Shown one piece after another: positions 39,735-63,911 of a DNA stretch of 64,000 nt. How positions within the stretch are numbered: the stretch's first letter is position 1; each line of letters starts with the position of its first letter. A program made the translations under genes and the position numbers. Below the pieces are notes generated by a model, which was given only the letters and a program-made list of their open reading frames with translations, made no database searches and was not told where the DNA came from. The stretch is from Cranoglanis bouderius. Its lineage: Eukaryota; Chordata; Actinopteri; Siluriformes; Cranoglanididae. The stretch is taken from NCBI GenBank assembly GCA_023630585.1, contig CM042539.1, forward strand, positions 7,728,755-7,792,754. The letters are read 5' to 3'.

Positions 39735-42700
39735 TATTCAAGAACATTTGGTAGCTCATAAGCCGATTCATTTCCACTCTGCATTACAAACACGTAGATA
39801 TACTTTCATTATTCCAAGTAAAATAAATGATCAAATTGTGCATGATAATATATCGTAAAGTGAATTAAAAAGAAAAACAGAAGTTCAAAATTTGCATCTC
39901 CCTTTCTAAGTGTGACAAATATTCTTTAATAAGTTACCCTCCTTTTGTGTTTATAATCTACTCCCACCTCTTTCATTTCCTCTGCACAGCTTTTCAATCC
40001 TCTCAGTTGTGATACTTGCCCCCCTCCCACACACACGCATGCACACACACGCACACACGCACACACACACACACACAGAGTATAATTCTGCCAAATGTCA
40101 TACACGGGCCTGCTTCTGGAGACTGAGAGTGTTGTGCTTTAAGGTTATGTTCTGGATTGTCGTCTTATTACAGGATACACCCAGGTTTAATTTTTAATAT
40201 TATTAATATTATAAAACTGTATCTATTTGCAGAGAGATTGTAAAAAAAATAAAATAATAATAATCATTTTCTCCATTCCAAAATCATGGGGGATGCAAAC
40301 TTTCAACTGTATGTGTACATCACACGTAGCCTGAACCAAATTTATGTGCATGCAAGGAGCACCATTCACTCTCAGCATTACTGTTAACAACAGGAAAACC
40401 TCCTGGCAGAGTATAATAAGTAGCTAACGTTAACTCAGCACATTAGCGTTAGAGAATATCTGATCATTTTGATTGTGTTCAAATGCCGTCTGGCATCTCG
40501 GCAAAACTTTCTAGAAAGATCGTGGAATGTACACAAAGATTCTGATCGTGAACGTACTCGGGTTTAAAAGTTTACTCAGCGCTATTCTTTTACCGAACTG
40601 ATTAACTTTTAAGGATTAAAACTCAAAACTGGCTCCTTATTTCATGGCACTGATCATATCGTACTCAATTCTTCAGTGTGAATCACTTAAAAGACAAAAA
40701 TCTTGCTTTTCCATGATCTTTAAACTGCAGTTAAAAAAATTTTTAATAAATAAAAGTAAATTTTAGTCAAAATGAATATAAAAAACGTATACGTGTACAA
40801 ATATTGAGAATAAATAATCTGTTTTTATTAGTTTATGAGTCTTGATGACATTACCATGAACAAGCAAGATTGAGGAAAAATGTATCAGATTAATCAAATA
40901 GATATATTTTATTATAGATCTTAATAATATCGCCACTTTTTTTTTTACCTCCTTCTCCAACAACACTAACTATCATTGCATGAAAATGCTGATTCTGTTT
41001 CACTTGGAAATACATTGTATTATGGAGGAAAAATATTGTATAATTTCTGGTTTATGTTGTTGTTCATTAAAATTGTGTATTATTAGAAGTAGTATTAGTA
41101 ATAGTAGTGATAGTAGTTGTTGTTGTTGTAGCTCTGTCCTTGAAAGTCATCATTTGTTACTATAATAAGCACATCTTTAACTTGATAACAAGATGACTCA
41201 GTTGAGGGATTCGCATTTCTTTATCTAAAATCCTCATTTTCTGTCTATTCGTTGCGAGCTAAATGAATCACAGCATGATTCTTTCTCATTTTTCACATCA
41301 AGCTCTCAGTGTGGTTCCTCCTCACTGCTGCCCCCTGAAGGCCAATCCCTGAAATAACAACGAGGACCTGTGGAAGAACGTACGATCACGTTCCTATTCT
41401 CTTCAATGACAGGGTTTTTTTTTTAAACAAGATTTTTCTCTGCTCGTGTGTGTGTTCAGGGTTACATCCGCCAGTGCAGGAAACACCCGGGCATGTTCAC
41501 GGACGCCCAGCTCAAGACCATCTTCAGCAACATCGAAGAGATCTACAAGTTCCAAAGGAAGTTTCTGAAGGATCTAGAAAAAAATTATGACAAAGAAAAC
41601 CCCCATCTGAGTGAGATTGGGTCTTGTTTCCTTCAACAGGTAATTTTTTAAAAGTGTTTTTTCTTATTAACTCCAAGCGAAAGAAAAAAGAGAAACCGGT
41701 GAGGGTGAAGGAACAACTGTTTATAGCTGCTATATCTTTAGTAATAACAGGAACTAACTTGTTTCATAAACATTTTACAACATGAAATGTAACTATACAC
41801 ACAGTTTACTGATGAGTTTTCCAAAACTATTTCTATGTCCTTATATTTCTAAATTAAGGGCGAAATCATCAAACATTGTGGTTGTTTTAGAAAAATCTGA
41901 AACAGTGTAAATTAGACTAATATTAAAGCTTTTGCTTTTGATTTTTGTTATGCTTGATTTAATATTTGTACTCCACACAAGCTGGTTTAAGTCTCACACA
42001 CACACACACATTCTGTCCTTCTCTGTCAGGGTGAAGGTTTCTCCATATACTCGGAGTACTGTAACACACACCCGGCGGCGTGTGCGGAGCTGCAGCGACT
42101 GATGAAGCAGGGACGCTATAAGCACTTCTTCGAGGCCTGTCGCCTCCTGCAGCAGATGATTGACATCTCCATCGCCGGCTTCCTGCTCACACCTGTGCAG
42201 AAGATCTGCAAATACCCGCTTCAGCTGGGCGAGCTGCTCAAATACACACCCAAAGACCACAGGTAACACACACGCATCTGCATTAACAAACATACACTCC
42301 ATAGTGTGGTATGAAAGTAGACACTCAGGGCTTTAAGAATTTGCAGTTTTTCTTTAAAATAAGTATTTCATTTTTACGTAGTCTGTTAGGTTTATATGTC
42401 ATAATTTTACTGTGGCAGTTGTGTATGGTGTTTTACTTTAAAAAAAAAAAAAAAAAAGCAAAAAAAAAAAAAAAGCTTTAGTTGTGCTGTCCGTTTTATC
42501 TCTGTACGAGTGTTATTGTGGAGAGGTGTGAATTGTTTGCCCAGCAGGGGGCTCACACCCCTCCTCTTTCCCATTGCAAGTCATGATACTCTACACACAG
42601 AAACCCAACAGTGTCTTGACTGATCTTATAACAGACTCGTGGCGATTAAAATAATTTATTTGTTTATACTGATTGGAAATGTCAGATAAGTCAATTCTGA

Positions 42701-45214
42701 TAAGAAAGATCCACATGGCTTTAATGTAACATATTTGTATTTTACATAATCCTTATAAACGTTTAAAATTGGTTTCTTTTAAAATAGGTCTTCAACCTGA
42801 TTAATAAATTACAAAAGTTGTATAATAATGCTCTATGTTCAGAAATTGGTTGAACTAAATATAAAAGTGCTCAGCTTACAAAATGCACTAACACGAACAT
42901 TTTATGCATCACATTTAGCATACCCTAAATCAAGGCTTAGTCTTAATTTATTAATACAAGGCATGATTTTATGTATTTAATGTTCGCATTTTAGTGCTTT
43001 ATATATGGCGTGACAATATTAGTCATATGCAACATGAATATTCTAACGAGTGCTTTGCCTATACACTGGTAAATATATAGTGTTTTATTTAAAATACAGC
43101 CTCCAGTGCAACCGTATTATCATGTGCTTGCTTCAGTGACTACGAAGGCGTGTGTAAAGCTCATGAGGCGATGAAGAATGTGGCCAGTCTGATCAACGAG
43201 AGGAAGAGGAGGCTGGAGAGCATCGACACCATCGCGCACTGGCAGGAGGCCATCCTGCACTGGGAGGTGAGGACAGACCGCTGCTCTCCGCTGTTGTCTC
43301 AGCTGCACTTCAGCATGGGGCGAGTCATGCAACTGTCCCACTTCTTTTTTTTTTTTTGTTTGACCCATGTTTGTGTGTTGGAAAAAATGCTGCTGAAAAG
43401 GTCAAACACAACTTGAGCGTGGTTTCAAGTCAAGTTTAATTATGCAATGAACCATTAAAGCAGCCTTCAAGAGTATTTCAAGTACCAGGTAAAAATCTGG
43501 CTGAAGTTTTAAAGTCTGACAGCTTCTTGGTATTAAGAAGCAAATTATTGCTTATATTTGGAGTTTGTTACACACACTTATCCACTCAATACCCGTGCTG
43601 TCCACCAGGAGGCAACCTCACTGAGAAACACTACATTATAATGTACATGTATTGCAGTGATACCTTGCCGTCAATGATTTTAATACAATTATTGCACCTG
43701 TGATCAAAGCATAACCTCAAAAATGTGTGTTATATTATTTAATAAAATAAATAACGTTTGTGGTGCTTGTGTTTTTCGCCAGGGTGAAGACGTATTATCA
43801 CGGAGCTCTGAGCTTATCCATTCAGGTGAGCTGATGCGAGTGGTCCGTGCCGGGAAGACGCAGCAACGCAGCTGCTTCCTGTTCGACCACCAGCTGGTCT
43901 TCTGTAAAAAGGACGTCCTACGACGGGACCTGCTACACTACCGTGGACGCCTTGACACGGACAGCGTCGTGCCCATGGATCTGACTGACGGGCGTCACCC
44001 GGACCTCGGCACGCTGCGAAACGCTGTCGCCCTGCGCAACCACGACACACTGGAGGTGCTGTGTGTGCTGAGCTGCAGAAAAGCCCAGGACAAGCAGCTG
44101 TGGCTCGAGGCTTTCAGTCGAGAACGCAGACGTGTGAAAGAGGACCAGGAGATGGGTGAGTCTCACAGCAAGCCTAATGTGAGAATAGAAAAGCTTTCTC
44201 TTCTCAAACCCAGTGAAGGAGGCGTGGCCTCTCACACATCAAACTAACTTTGATTGCAATACGAAATCACATTGTATTGCATCATATCAGTATATGTGCT
44301 ATTACAGGAAAATCATCAACTTCAGGGTGGTAACGGCAACTCTGCTTCATCACACCACCCTGCCGTTGATTATTTTCCTATAATAGCATGCCCCCAAGTC
44401 TTTTATTCCTTATATATTAAATGTAAATCCAGAGGCAGTTTATTCTTATCTTATTTTGGTATATTCCAAGATGGTAGATTATGTATCTCTCTGTAGGTGA
44501 TGTGATGCGACAGGAAAATAATCAACAACAGGGTGATATAATGAAGCTCAACACAAGCAGAGTTACTGTTATCACCCTGAAGATGATTGTTTTCCTATAA
44601 CAGCACTTCCTAAAGTGTTTTATTCTTCTTACACCACAGCAATTTGCCATAAATTCAAGAATGATACGTCATACTTTTTATCTGTTTATAGTTACAATAA
44701 TTGTTGTGGAGTGTCCATGAAATAAGTTCTTGTTATCACTTACATTATAGAAACTATAAACAGTCGTTCTCTAAGTTTCTGTTGAAGCGTGTAACAAAAA
44801 AATGCAGCTTGTTACAGAGAAACCACAAAGCTTTACCTTTGACCGTTACAAAGTGTTGACACTGGAGACTCCTTACCAAAATGATAAATAAACGTCTCCT
44901 TTACCATATCAACGATTATACATTTGTTTTTGTTTTTTTGTTTTTTTTAAAATAAGCAATATATTTATTATTAGCCTTAAATTGTGTGGAGCATCCCGCC
45001 TCACAAGTCACTGATGTTATTAAAAATAAAACAAGATGTTATTATTAATAAAAATGATGATGTATTAGAACATTATTAAACCTGCACTACGCTCACAACT
45101 GCTGTCATAGAAAATTAATCAACACCTTCTGATCAAACAGAATGGAGACTTGAACAGCACTGTGGTATAAATAGGAAATAATTTAAGGAACCATGTGGGA
45201 TATAATGAACTGTT

Positions 45215-45270
<56 letters not shown>

Positions 45271-45412
45271 GGTATGGAGATTAGCGAAACCCAAAGGAAG
45301 CAGGCGATTCAAAATGCCCGAAAATCAAAGCAAGGCAAAATTAAAAGTAAGATCAGTTGTCAGTTTTTTTTTTATAGTACTAAGTAATATTAGCTGAAGT
45401 GAGCCAATGTTA

Positions 45413-45478
<66 letters not shown>

Positions 45479-45668
45479 TGCCTCAGATATAAAATACACA
45501 GGTCACCCAGTGTCTCATCATCACCAACCCTTACACCCTATCCACCAGCGCCACATCACTGTACCGACCAGTATCCCCCAGCAGCAGGTCTTCTCTTTAG
45601 CAGAACCCAAGAGGAAACCTGCACAGCTGTGGTACACGTTCACGCGTAACACCCTTTTCCGGAAATGA
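28133..45668 (+). CDS. spata13: Spermatogenesis-associated protein 13 (ASEF2), Rac/Cdc42 guanine nucleotide exchange factor
   Basis: Thirteen phase-consistent exons: 28133-29611 (acceptor at 28096), 30992-31033, 31365-31811, 34433-34577, 34724-34848, 38345-38524, 38999-39184, 41460-41639, 42030-42262, 43137-43266, 43783-44155, 45272-45346, 45487-45668. They give 1258 aa, against about 1277 for the long human isoform. Residues 1-650 are low-complexity and polar with Ser-rich motifs. The APC-binding region (about 640-746) has [11 protein letters not shown] and [17 protein letters not shown]3 is at about 751-806 (ALWDHV, WWWG), DH at about 846-1040 ([31 protein letters not shown]), PH at about 1060-1180. 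The C-tail LAEPKRK...LFRK is conserved. APC binding is known to relieve autoinhibition and drive Rac1/Cdc42 activation and cell migration. [11 protein letters not shown] and the C-tail favour SPATA13 over ARHGEF4 and ARHGEF9. The ATG at 28133 has a good Kozak context, but upstream coding exons remain possible. Confidence 0.93.
30851..30957. repeat. (GT)n microsatellite just upstream of a 42-nt spata13 exon
   Basis: About 50 GT units (with a CGCGCGCG interruption at 30871-30878), ending 34 bp before the exon at 30992-31033. Confidence 0.95.
31990..32300 (-). mobile_element. MITE-like repeat family R1, copy 6
   Basis: Reverse-orientation copy in a spata13 intron. It contains AAGACAAAAAACACAGCTTG, AGCGCTAACACTGGAGACTCC near 32173, a poly-A run, and a following GTGTGGAGCATCC block. 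Confidence 0.55.
32310..34430. other. spata13 intron sequence, no feature recognised
   Basis: AT-rich intronic DNA. A degenerate internal duplication of 'TTACTAATGTTATTCCAG / ACTAGTTATA' is visible near 33518-33605. No exon or well-formed transposon was recognised. Confidence 0.5.
34577..34711. repeat. GT-rich microsatellite filling a 146-bp spata13 intron
   Basis: GTGAGTGTGTGTG-type repeats (34578-34652) begin at the 5' splice site. A second short GT run (34700-34711) ends about 12 bp before the next exon at 34724, so most of the intron is UG-rich. Confidence 0.9.
35070..35260 (+). mobile_element. MITE-like repeat family R1, copy 7 (fragment)
   Basis: It contains GGCAAATTGCTGTGGTATAAGG near 35086 and the right end TTATTTTACTATAACAGAATG then GTGTTTTATTCCTTACTTA near 35224. 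Confidence 0.6.
35558..36045. mobile_element. Non-autonomous Tc1/mariner-like element
   Basis: The left end AGTCAACTCCAAAAGTATTGGCA (35562-35584) is matched in inverted orientation by TGCCAATAATTCTGAAGTCGACT at about 36017-36039. The ends are about 480 bp apart and the interior is non-coding. The ends are decayed and the TA duplication was not fixed with certainty. Confidence 0.55.
36050..38340. other. spata13 intron before the SH3 exon
   Basis: No exon recognised apart from the SH3 exon at the end. It contains an (ATTC)n tract near 36964-36986, a GT-rich patch near 37255-37290, and a degenerate tandem array at 37650-38210 (separate entry). Confidence 0.45.
37650..38210. repeat. Degenerate tandem array, long units
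   Basis: Loosely repeated units of about 55-60 bp built from CACTAACAAAT(A/G)(G/A)GCAA, ACTACCATAA-type and CTAGGAGCATTACAA-type words. Copies near 37705, 37760, 37995 and 38045 are the clearest. Divergence is high, so the array is old. Confidence 0.6.
39332..40311. mobile_element. Non-autonomous Tc1/mariner-like element containing an AT tract
   Basis: The left end TACAGTCGAGTGCAAAAGTT (39332-39351) and the inverted right end ATGCAAACTTTCAACTGTA (40293-40311) resemble each other and end in TA. The interior (about 980 bp) is non-coding and includes a long AT microsatellite at 39643-39731 and a CA tract near 40030-40077. It lies in a spata13 intron. Confidence 0.6.
39643..39731. repeat. (AT)n microsatellite
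   Basis: About 44 AT dinucleotides inside the Tc1-like element at 39332-40311. Confidence 0.95.
41650..41850 (+). mobile_element. MITE-like repeat family R1, copy 8 (fragment)
   Basis: It contains AAAAAGAGAAACCGGTGAGGG, TTTATAGCTGCTATATCTTTAG, TAATAACAGGAACTAACTTG and a weak ATGAAATGTAACTATA block, immediately after a spata13 exon. Confidence 0.55.
44270..45180. mobile_element. MITE-like repeat family R1, copies 9 and 10
   Basis: A partial copy (about 44290-44420) shows CAGGAAAATCATCAACTTCAGG pairing with GTTGATTATTTTCCTATAAT. It is followed by a nearly complete reverse copy (about 44500-45175) with CACTGGAGACTCCTTACC, CTGCTGTCATAGAAAATTAATC and AACACCTTCTGATCAAACAG. Together they fill most of the intron between the spata13 PH exon and the next exon. 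Confidence 0.6.
45213..45267. repeat. (TC)n microsatellite forming a spata13 splice-acceptor tract
   Basis: About 27 CT dinucleotides end directly at the CACAG acceptor (exon starts at 45272), so the microsatellite is the polypyrimidine tract. Confidence 0.95.
45413..45480. repeat. (GT)n microsatellite abutting the last spata13 exon
   Basis: About 32 GT units run to within about 6 bp of the CCTCAG acceptor; the terminal exon begins at 45487. There is almost no ordinary pyrimidine tract. Confidence 0.95.
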
Positions 45669-46025
45669 ACAGAAAAATAAAAACTTGATACTCTGATGAT
45701 ATGAAGAAGTTCCATATACAGCCCCCGGTGCCAATGTGAAGGACAACAGAGAACAACAAATGAATGGAGTGTGTGTGTGTGTGTGTGTCTTCGGTACCAA
45801 AAGTGTTCATGCTCTGTGTGTTTGTGTGTTGGTGTGGTAACGGTGCTGCTTGTATCAGATTTTGAATCGTTCTGTTCACCACATCAACATATGTTAAAGA
45901 CGACAATGATGTGTATTCTTCAAGCTTGTTGTTTAATTTTATAAAGGTAAGGCTGGAACCTTTTTTAAATGTTAGTCCTAACTTTAGAAAAGTCAGACAC
46001 TGCACTAATAACCTTGTGCTCTATA

Positions 46026-46031
46026 AATAAA
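46026..46031 (+). terminator. Polyadenylation signal for spata13
   Basis: AATAAA about 360 bp after the spata13 stop at 45668. Confidence 0.45.
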
Positions 46032-46184
46032 CACTTACAAAAAGTACACCAATGAAAATGTACAGCTGTGTGGCTCTGTACTCATGTACACTTTATTTAA
46101 ACGGTTCCCACTATGTAATGATGTATACACACACAGCATCTCCCTTTTCCTTTTACACACATCTCCCTCATCTCAAATGTATTT

Positions 46185-46890
46185 GATCACATGGTACAGG
46201 TCATAAGTTTACATACTGTATGCCTTGGAGAATCTGCAAAATGTTAATATATATTTTTTTTAAATATATTTTTTTATGTAGTGCTGCCCTGAATAAGCTG
46301 TTTCACATAACATATGTGTACATATAGTCCAAAAGACACAACAATAACTGCATTTACACAAATGAACCAGTTCAAAAGTTTACACACACTCGAGTCTTAA
46401 CACTGTGCGTTGTTACCTGGAGGATCAACGACTGTTTTTATGTTTTGTGATAGTTGTTCATGAGTCCCTTGTTTGTCCTGAGCAGTTAAACTACCCACTG
46501 TTCTTCAGAAAAATCCTCCAGGTCCTGCACATTCTTTGCTTTTCCAGCATCTTCTGCATATTTGACCCCTTTCCAACATTCACTATATGAGATGTATTGA
46601 GATCCATCTTTTCACACCGAGAACAACTGAGGAACTCGGATACAACTATTACAAAAGGTGCAAACGTTCACAGATGCTCAACAAGGCAACACAAGATCAA
46701 CATTAAAATCCAGGGGGGGGGGGTGTAAACTTTTGAACAGGACGATCGGTGCGAAGTGTTATTTTGTCTTCTGGGAAACATGTAAATATCTTATGTAGCT
46801 TCTGACATTAAGATCTTTAAACAAAATAATAGAAATTTCCACCGATTATCCTGTTCAAAAGTTTACACCCCCCCTGACTTAATGTAGTGT
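46185..46890. mobile_element. Probable Tc1-type non-autonomous repeat
   Basis: Segment with recurring 'GTTCAAAAGTTTACAC' words: 46370 in sense, and about 46720 and 46855 in related forms, next to G- or C-runs (GGGGGGGGGG at 46715, CCCCCCC at 46867). The word type is typical of Tc1/mariner ends in fish. Exact borders are unclear. Confidence 0.4.
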
Positions 46891-46983
46891 GCTGCCTTCT
46901 TCATGTAAAGAAACAGGGGCGCCTGTGGAATTATCCCTATGTGTGTGAAAACATGATGAAGTGCCCTCTAGGGTGCCCTTCTA

Positions 46984-48488
46984 CAGGTGCATCTCAATAA
47001 ATTAGAATGTCGTGGAAAAGTTCGTTTATTTCAGTAATTCAACTCAAATTGTGAAACTCGTGTATTAAATAAATTCAATGCCACAGACTGAAGTAGTTTA
47101 AGTCTTTGGTTCTTTTAATTGTAATGATTTTGGCTCACATTTAACAAAAACCCACCAATTCACTATCTCAACAAATTAGAAGATGGTGACATGCCAATCA
47201 GCTAATCAACTCAAAACACTTGCAAAGGTTTCCTGAGCCTTCAAAATGGTCTCTCAGTTTGGTTCACTAGGTAAGCCACAAACATTCACTGCCAAAGAAG
47301 CTGGCTGTTCACAGAGTGCTGTATCCAAGCATGTTAACAGAAAGTTGAGTGGAAGGAAAAATTGTGGAAGAAAAAGATGCACAACCAACCGAGAGAACCG
47401 CAGCCTTATGAGGATTGTCAAGCAAAATCGATTCAAGAATTTGAGTGAACTTCACAAGGAATGGACTGAGGCTGGGGTCAAGGCATCAAGAGCCACCACA
47501 CACAGACGTGTCAAGGAATTTGGCTACAGTTGTCGTATTCCTCTTTTTAAGCCACTCCTGAACCACAGACAACGTCAGAGGCGTCTTACCTGGGCTAAGG
47601 AGAAGAAGAACTGGACTGTTGCCCAGTGGTCCAAAGTCCTCTTTTCAGATGAGAGCAAGTTTTGTATTTCATTTGGAAACCAAGGTCCTAGAGTCTGGAG
47701 GAAGGGTGGGGAAGCTCATAGCCCAAGTTGCTTGAAGTCCAGTGTTCAGTTTCCACAGTCTGTGATGATTTGGGGTGCAATGTCATCTGCTGGTGTTGGT
47801 CCATTGTGTTTTTTGAAAACCAAAGTCACTGCACCCGTTTACCAAGAAATTTTGAGCACTTCATGCTTCCTTCTGCTGACCAGCATTTTGAAGATGCTGA
47901 TTTCATTTTCCAGCAGGATGTGGCACCTGCCCACACTGCCAAAAGCACCAAAAGTTGGTTAAATGACCATTGTGTTGGTGTGCTTGACTGGCCAGCAAAC
48001 TCACCACACCTGAACCCCATAGAGAATCTATGGGGTATTGTCAAGAGGAAAATGAGAAACAAGAGACCAAAAAATGCAGATGAGCTGAAGGCCACTGTCA
48101 AAGAAACCTGGGCTTACATACCACCTCAGCAGTGCCACAAACTGATCACCTCCATGCCACGCCAAATTGAGGCAGCAATTAAAGCAAAAGGAGCCCCTAC
48201 CAAGTATTGAGTACATGTACAGTAAATGAACATACTTTCCAGAAGGCCAACAATTCACTAAAAATGTTTTTTTATTGGTCTTATAAAGTATTCTAATTTG
48301 TTGAGATAGTGAATTGGTGGGTTTTTGTTAAATGTGAGCCAAAATCATCACAATTAAAAGAACCAAAGACTTAAACTACTTCAGTCTGTGGCATTGAATT
48401 TATTTAATACACGAGTTTCACAATTTGAGTTCAATTACTGAAATAAATGAACTTTTAATCGACATTCTAATTTATTGAGATGCACCTG
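46984..48488 (+). mobile_element. Tc1/mariner transposon with ~200-bp inverted repeats (1505 bp)
   Basis: Flanked by TA at 46982-46983 and 48489-48490. Terminal inverted repeats run about 46984-47182 and 48290-48488 and match almost perfectly. Each carries an outer motif CTCAATAAATTAGAATG and an inner near-copy CTCAACAAATTAGAA, the IR/DR layout with two transposase-binding repeats per end seen in Sleeping Beauty-type elements. It lies between spata13 and tmprss7. High arm identity argues for a recent insertion. Confidence 0.96.
47246..48210 (+). pseudogene. Tc1-like transposase with one frameshift
   Basis: The first frame runs from 47246 (MVSQFGSLGKPQTF) through an HTH region with QSAVSKHV, a GRKRC basic segment, and the first catalytic Asp in FSDES. 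At about 47849-47856 the family reading moves to the next frame, consistent with a one-base deletion. The second frame then carries the second Asp (QQDVAP) and Glu (NPIENLW) and ends ...KGAPTKY at 48210. Spacing from Asp to Glu is 34 residues (DD34E). Total length is about 320 codons, near the family norm of 340. This copy is dead, although both halves are otherwise open. Confidence 0.94.
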
Positions 48489-48718
48489 TACTAGAGAATA
48501 CGTGATAAGAGAAGACACTTCATGATGTTTTCTTGCACATGGGCGCACCCTAGTGGAGAATGTGATGCAGTGCTCTATAGTGAAAAATAATGAAGTGCCC
48601 TAATGGGTGCATAACAGGGTTGAACCTTTTTCAGACAGCCAGTGTGTACTCCTCAGCTGGCTTCCATTCATAAAATTAAATCGATCCTATTCTGTGATCA
48701 CCAGGAGTTCACTAACAT

Positions 48719-48719
48719 G

Positions 48720-48771
<52 letters not shown>
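48719..48771. repeat. (ATT)n microsatellite
   Basis: About 17 ATT/TTA trinucleotides between the Tc1 element and tmprss7. Confidence 0.92.
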
Positions 48772-48774
<3 letters not shown>

Positions 48775-48879
48775 GAAAGGAGTTTCAGATAGTTCAGGAG
48801 TTTCCTTCCTGGCAGCAAAAATCCTAAGAACTGCTGCTCTGTACTGAACGCATCTCTCAGATAACAGAGTTAAAGAAAC

Positions 48880-49056
48880 AGGAGCTCAGCAGGTGCGGAT
48901 AAAATTACACGCGCTCACAGGATGCTCATAAGCGCCGCTCAGCTGCTTCACGCACGTGCAGCCGGCCGGTAGAGCGCGCGGGCAGGGCGGACATGAGTGC
49001 GTTATTGTTATTAATTTGGTAGAAGCCGCTTAAGGTTTGAGGAATGTACCGGCGGC
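48880..49056 (+). promoter_or_regulatory. tmprss7: Probable tmprss7 promoter / 5' UTR
   Basis: Local GC and CpG enrichment (GCGCCGCTC, GCACGTGCAGCCGGCCGG, GAGCGCGCGGGCAGGGCGG) directly before the tmprss7 ATG at 49057, in otherwise AT-rich surroundings. There is no clear TATA box. The CACGTG E-box lies near 48954. Confidence 0.55.
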
Positions 49057-62188
<13,132 letters not shown>

Positions 62189-62382
62189 TTAACCTACAAC
62201 ACTCACAGCCTAGCATTTGACAATTCTACTCAATTGACATTGAAGTATCCATGAACAGACCTCAGCATAATCACAGCCATCGTTAGATCATTTGAGCAGA
62301 TTGCGTGCAGATGTGTGATTGTCTCGTGTGATTCAAAAGTCTGTAACACTTACACGGTCATAAGAAATACGTGTATTCCAAA

Positions 62383-62388
62383 AATAAA
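62383..62388 (+). terminator. Polyadenylation signal for tmprss7
   Basis: AATAAA about 195 bp after the tmprss7 stop. Confidence 0.55.
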
Positions 62389-62839
62389 TTATATTTGAAA
62401 ATTTGAGGTGATGTCTTTTAGTGGAGGTTCAGTATTCTCTTTTTCTGTGGGCTGTCGTAGGCTTGATTATGCCAGAAATGATCATAAAAATCATTTTAGA
62501 GACACCAACTACATCACTTCTGAGCACATGATGCTTAAATTCATGCAAAGCTTGTTTTGAAGACCACAAATACAACCACAAAAGTAATAAGACAACAGAA
62601 AGCACTGAAGTACCTACAGTTTTACTCTCATAGCCTCAAAGACCTCAAATTAGGACCTGTGGGGTTTTTTTTTAATGCGATATCCCACAATTCGCATGAA
62701 CATACGTGGATGGAAACATAGCTAATGGTTATACAATTTTCTTCGTCTTAGGGAAAAAGTGTCCACCATGCAAGTTCCCCAGAATGAGAATGTTCCCCAG
62801 TTACTATAGAAATGAAAAATTATCAGAATATAAAACCTG

Positions 62840-62960
62840 AGCCGGAACTTCTGTCAGAGCTGCTGTTAGAGAAAATTAATCAACACCTTCTGACCAATCA
62901 GATTTCAACAACAACAAAAATGTATGCATTAAAAAGAACAATACCCCAGATTTGTGGTAC
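62840..62960 (-). mobile_element. MITE-like repeat family R1, terminal fragment
   Basis: GGAACTTCTGTCAGAGCTGC, TGTTAGAGAAAATTAATCAA and CACCTTCTGACCAATCAG match one end of the family (compare 15700-15760 and 52540-52600). Confidence 0.6.
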
Positions 62961-63099
62961 AATAACTAAGGGGTCAGTATTAAACTCTGTTGATGTTTAC
63001 ATTTCACTTCCTGAGCTGCCTATTAATTGTCCCTGATGAATTTAATGACTCTGAACACACTGTTAATCGGTTTGAATTTGCCCACCGTTTTTTTTTCTG

Positions 63100-63434
63100 T
63101 TGGATGCCTGTGTGCCACCAGTTCATAGTGGTGCCTTTGTGCCGCGTTGCATCATGGGAGCCGTGCAGCACCTGTGCACGGGCGGGCGGGCGCGGGCATT
63201 GAGCGCGCGCAGCGCTGCACCCGCTCAGCTCGGGTTTCTCCGCGCACCGAAAGCGAGGCATCGCTCCGGATTTCTCACCGCAGGTTAATTTCTCCGGCTG
63301 CGTCGGGCTGTGTGTCGACTGCGACGGGGAGCCACACGGGACCAGGAATGAGGACTTTCCCCAAAAACAGAAGCTGCGATGTTTACAGCGTATCCGGTTT
63401 AGGACACTGTGGAACCGCAGACTCACCTGTACAG
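63100..63434 (+). promoter_or_regulatory. CpG-rich promoter and first exon of an unidentified downstream gene
   Basis: Abrupt GC and CpG enrichment (GGGCGGGCGGGCGCGGGC, GAGCGCGCGCAGCGCTGC near 63180-63215) is followed by an exon-like stretch ending at 63434 in a consensus donor (CAG|GTAAGA). An ATG at 63348 opens a 29-codon frame (MRTFPKNRSCDVYSV...) to the donor in weak context. It may be the N-terminus or simply 5' UTR. I do not recognise the peptide. The gene would continue beyond 64000. Confidence 0.6.
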
Positions 63435-63856
63435 GTAAGAAAGATCCTGAGCGCATAGCAGTGTGGGAAAACAGAGCGGTGTGCATTCCTAAACGGAAGA
63501 CAACCAGCATATAATATGCGTTAAAGCTTATATATTACAATATTAACAATATAACAAGCATGTTTGTTTTTTTTTAACTTAATTTCCCAGTCTCAGGATC
63601 AGAGAGTCATGGCATTTCTGTGTAGTGCTAATGAGAGATTTGTTTACTGAATTTGAATCTCAATCAGACAGACTGCAGCTTACTTGTTTGTTGTCAAAGT
63701 TCAGTTGTGAAAGATGATGTGGCAGTCCTGAATGTCAGACGATGGAGCGGTGACCTTAATGAGAAGGGCCGTGGGAAAGCGGACCCTTGGAGTTACTCTC
63801 CACACAACTCCACAGGGAGACCTCACCTGGTTATCTCTCTCTCTCTCACTCTGTCT

Positions 63857-63911
<55 letters not shown>

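Noticed and set aside
43814..44235. Minus-strand frames over the spata13 PH exon
   Set aside because: Shadows of a GC-rich coding exon; no homology and wrong strand.
28133..45668. Alternative identities ARHGEF4 or ARHGEF9 for the SH3-DH-PH gene
   Set aside because: The [11 protein letters not shown] and [15 protein letters not shown] segments, GYIRQCRKH and the LAEPKRK C-tail fit SPATA13 best, and c1qtnf9 is the expected SPATA13 neighbour.
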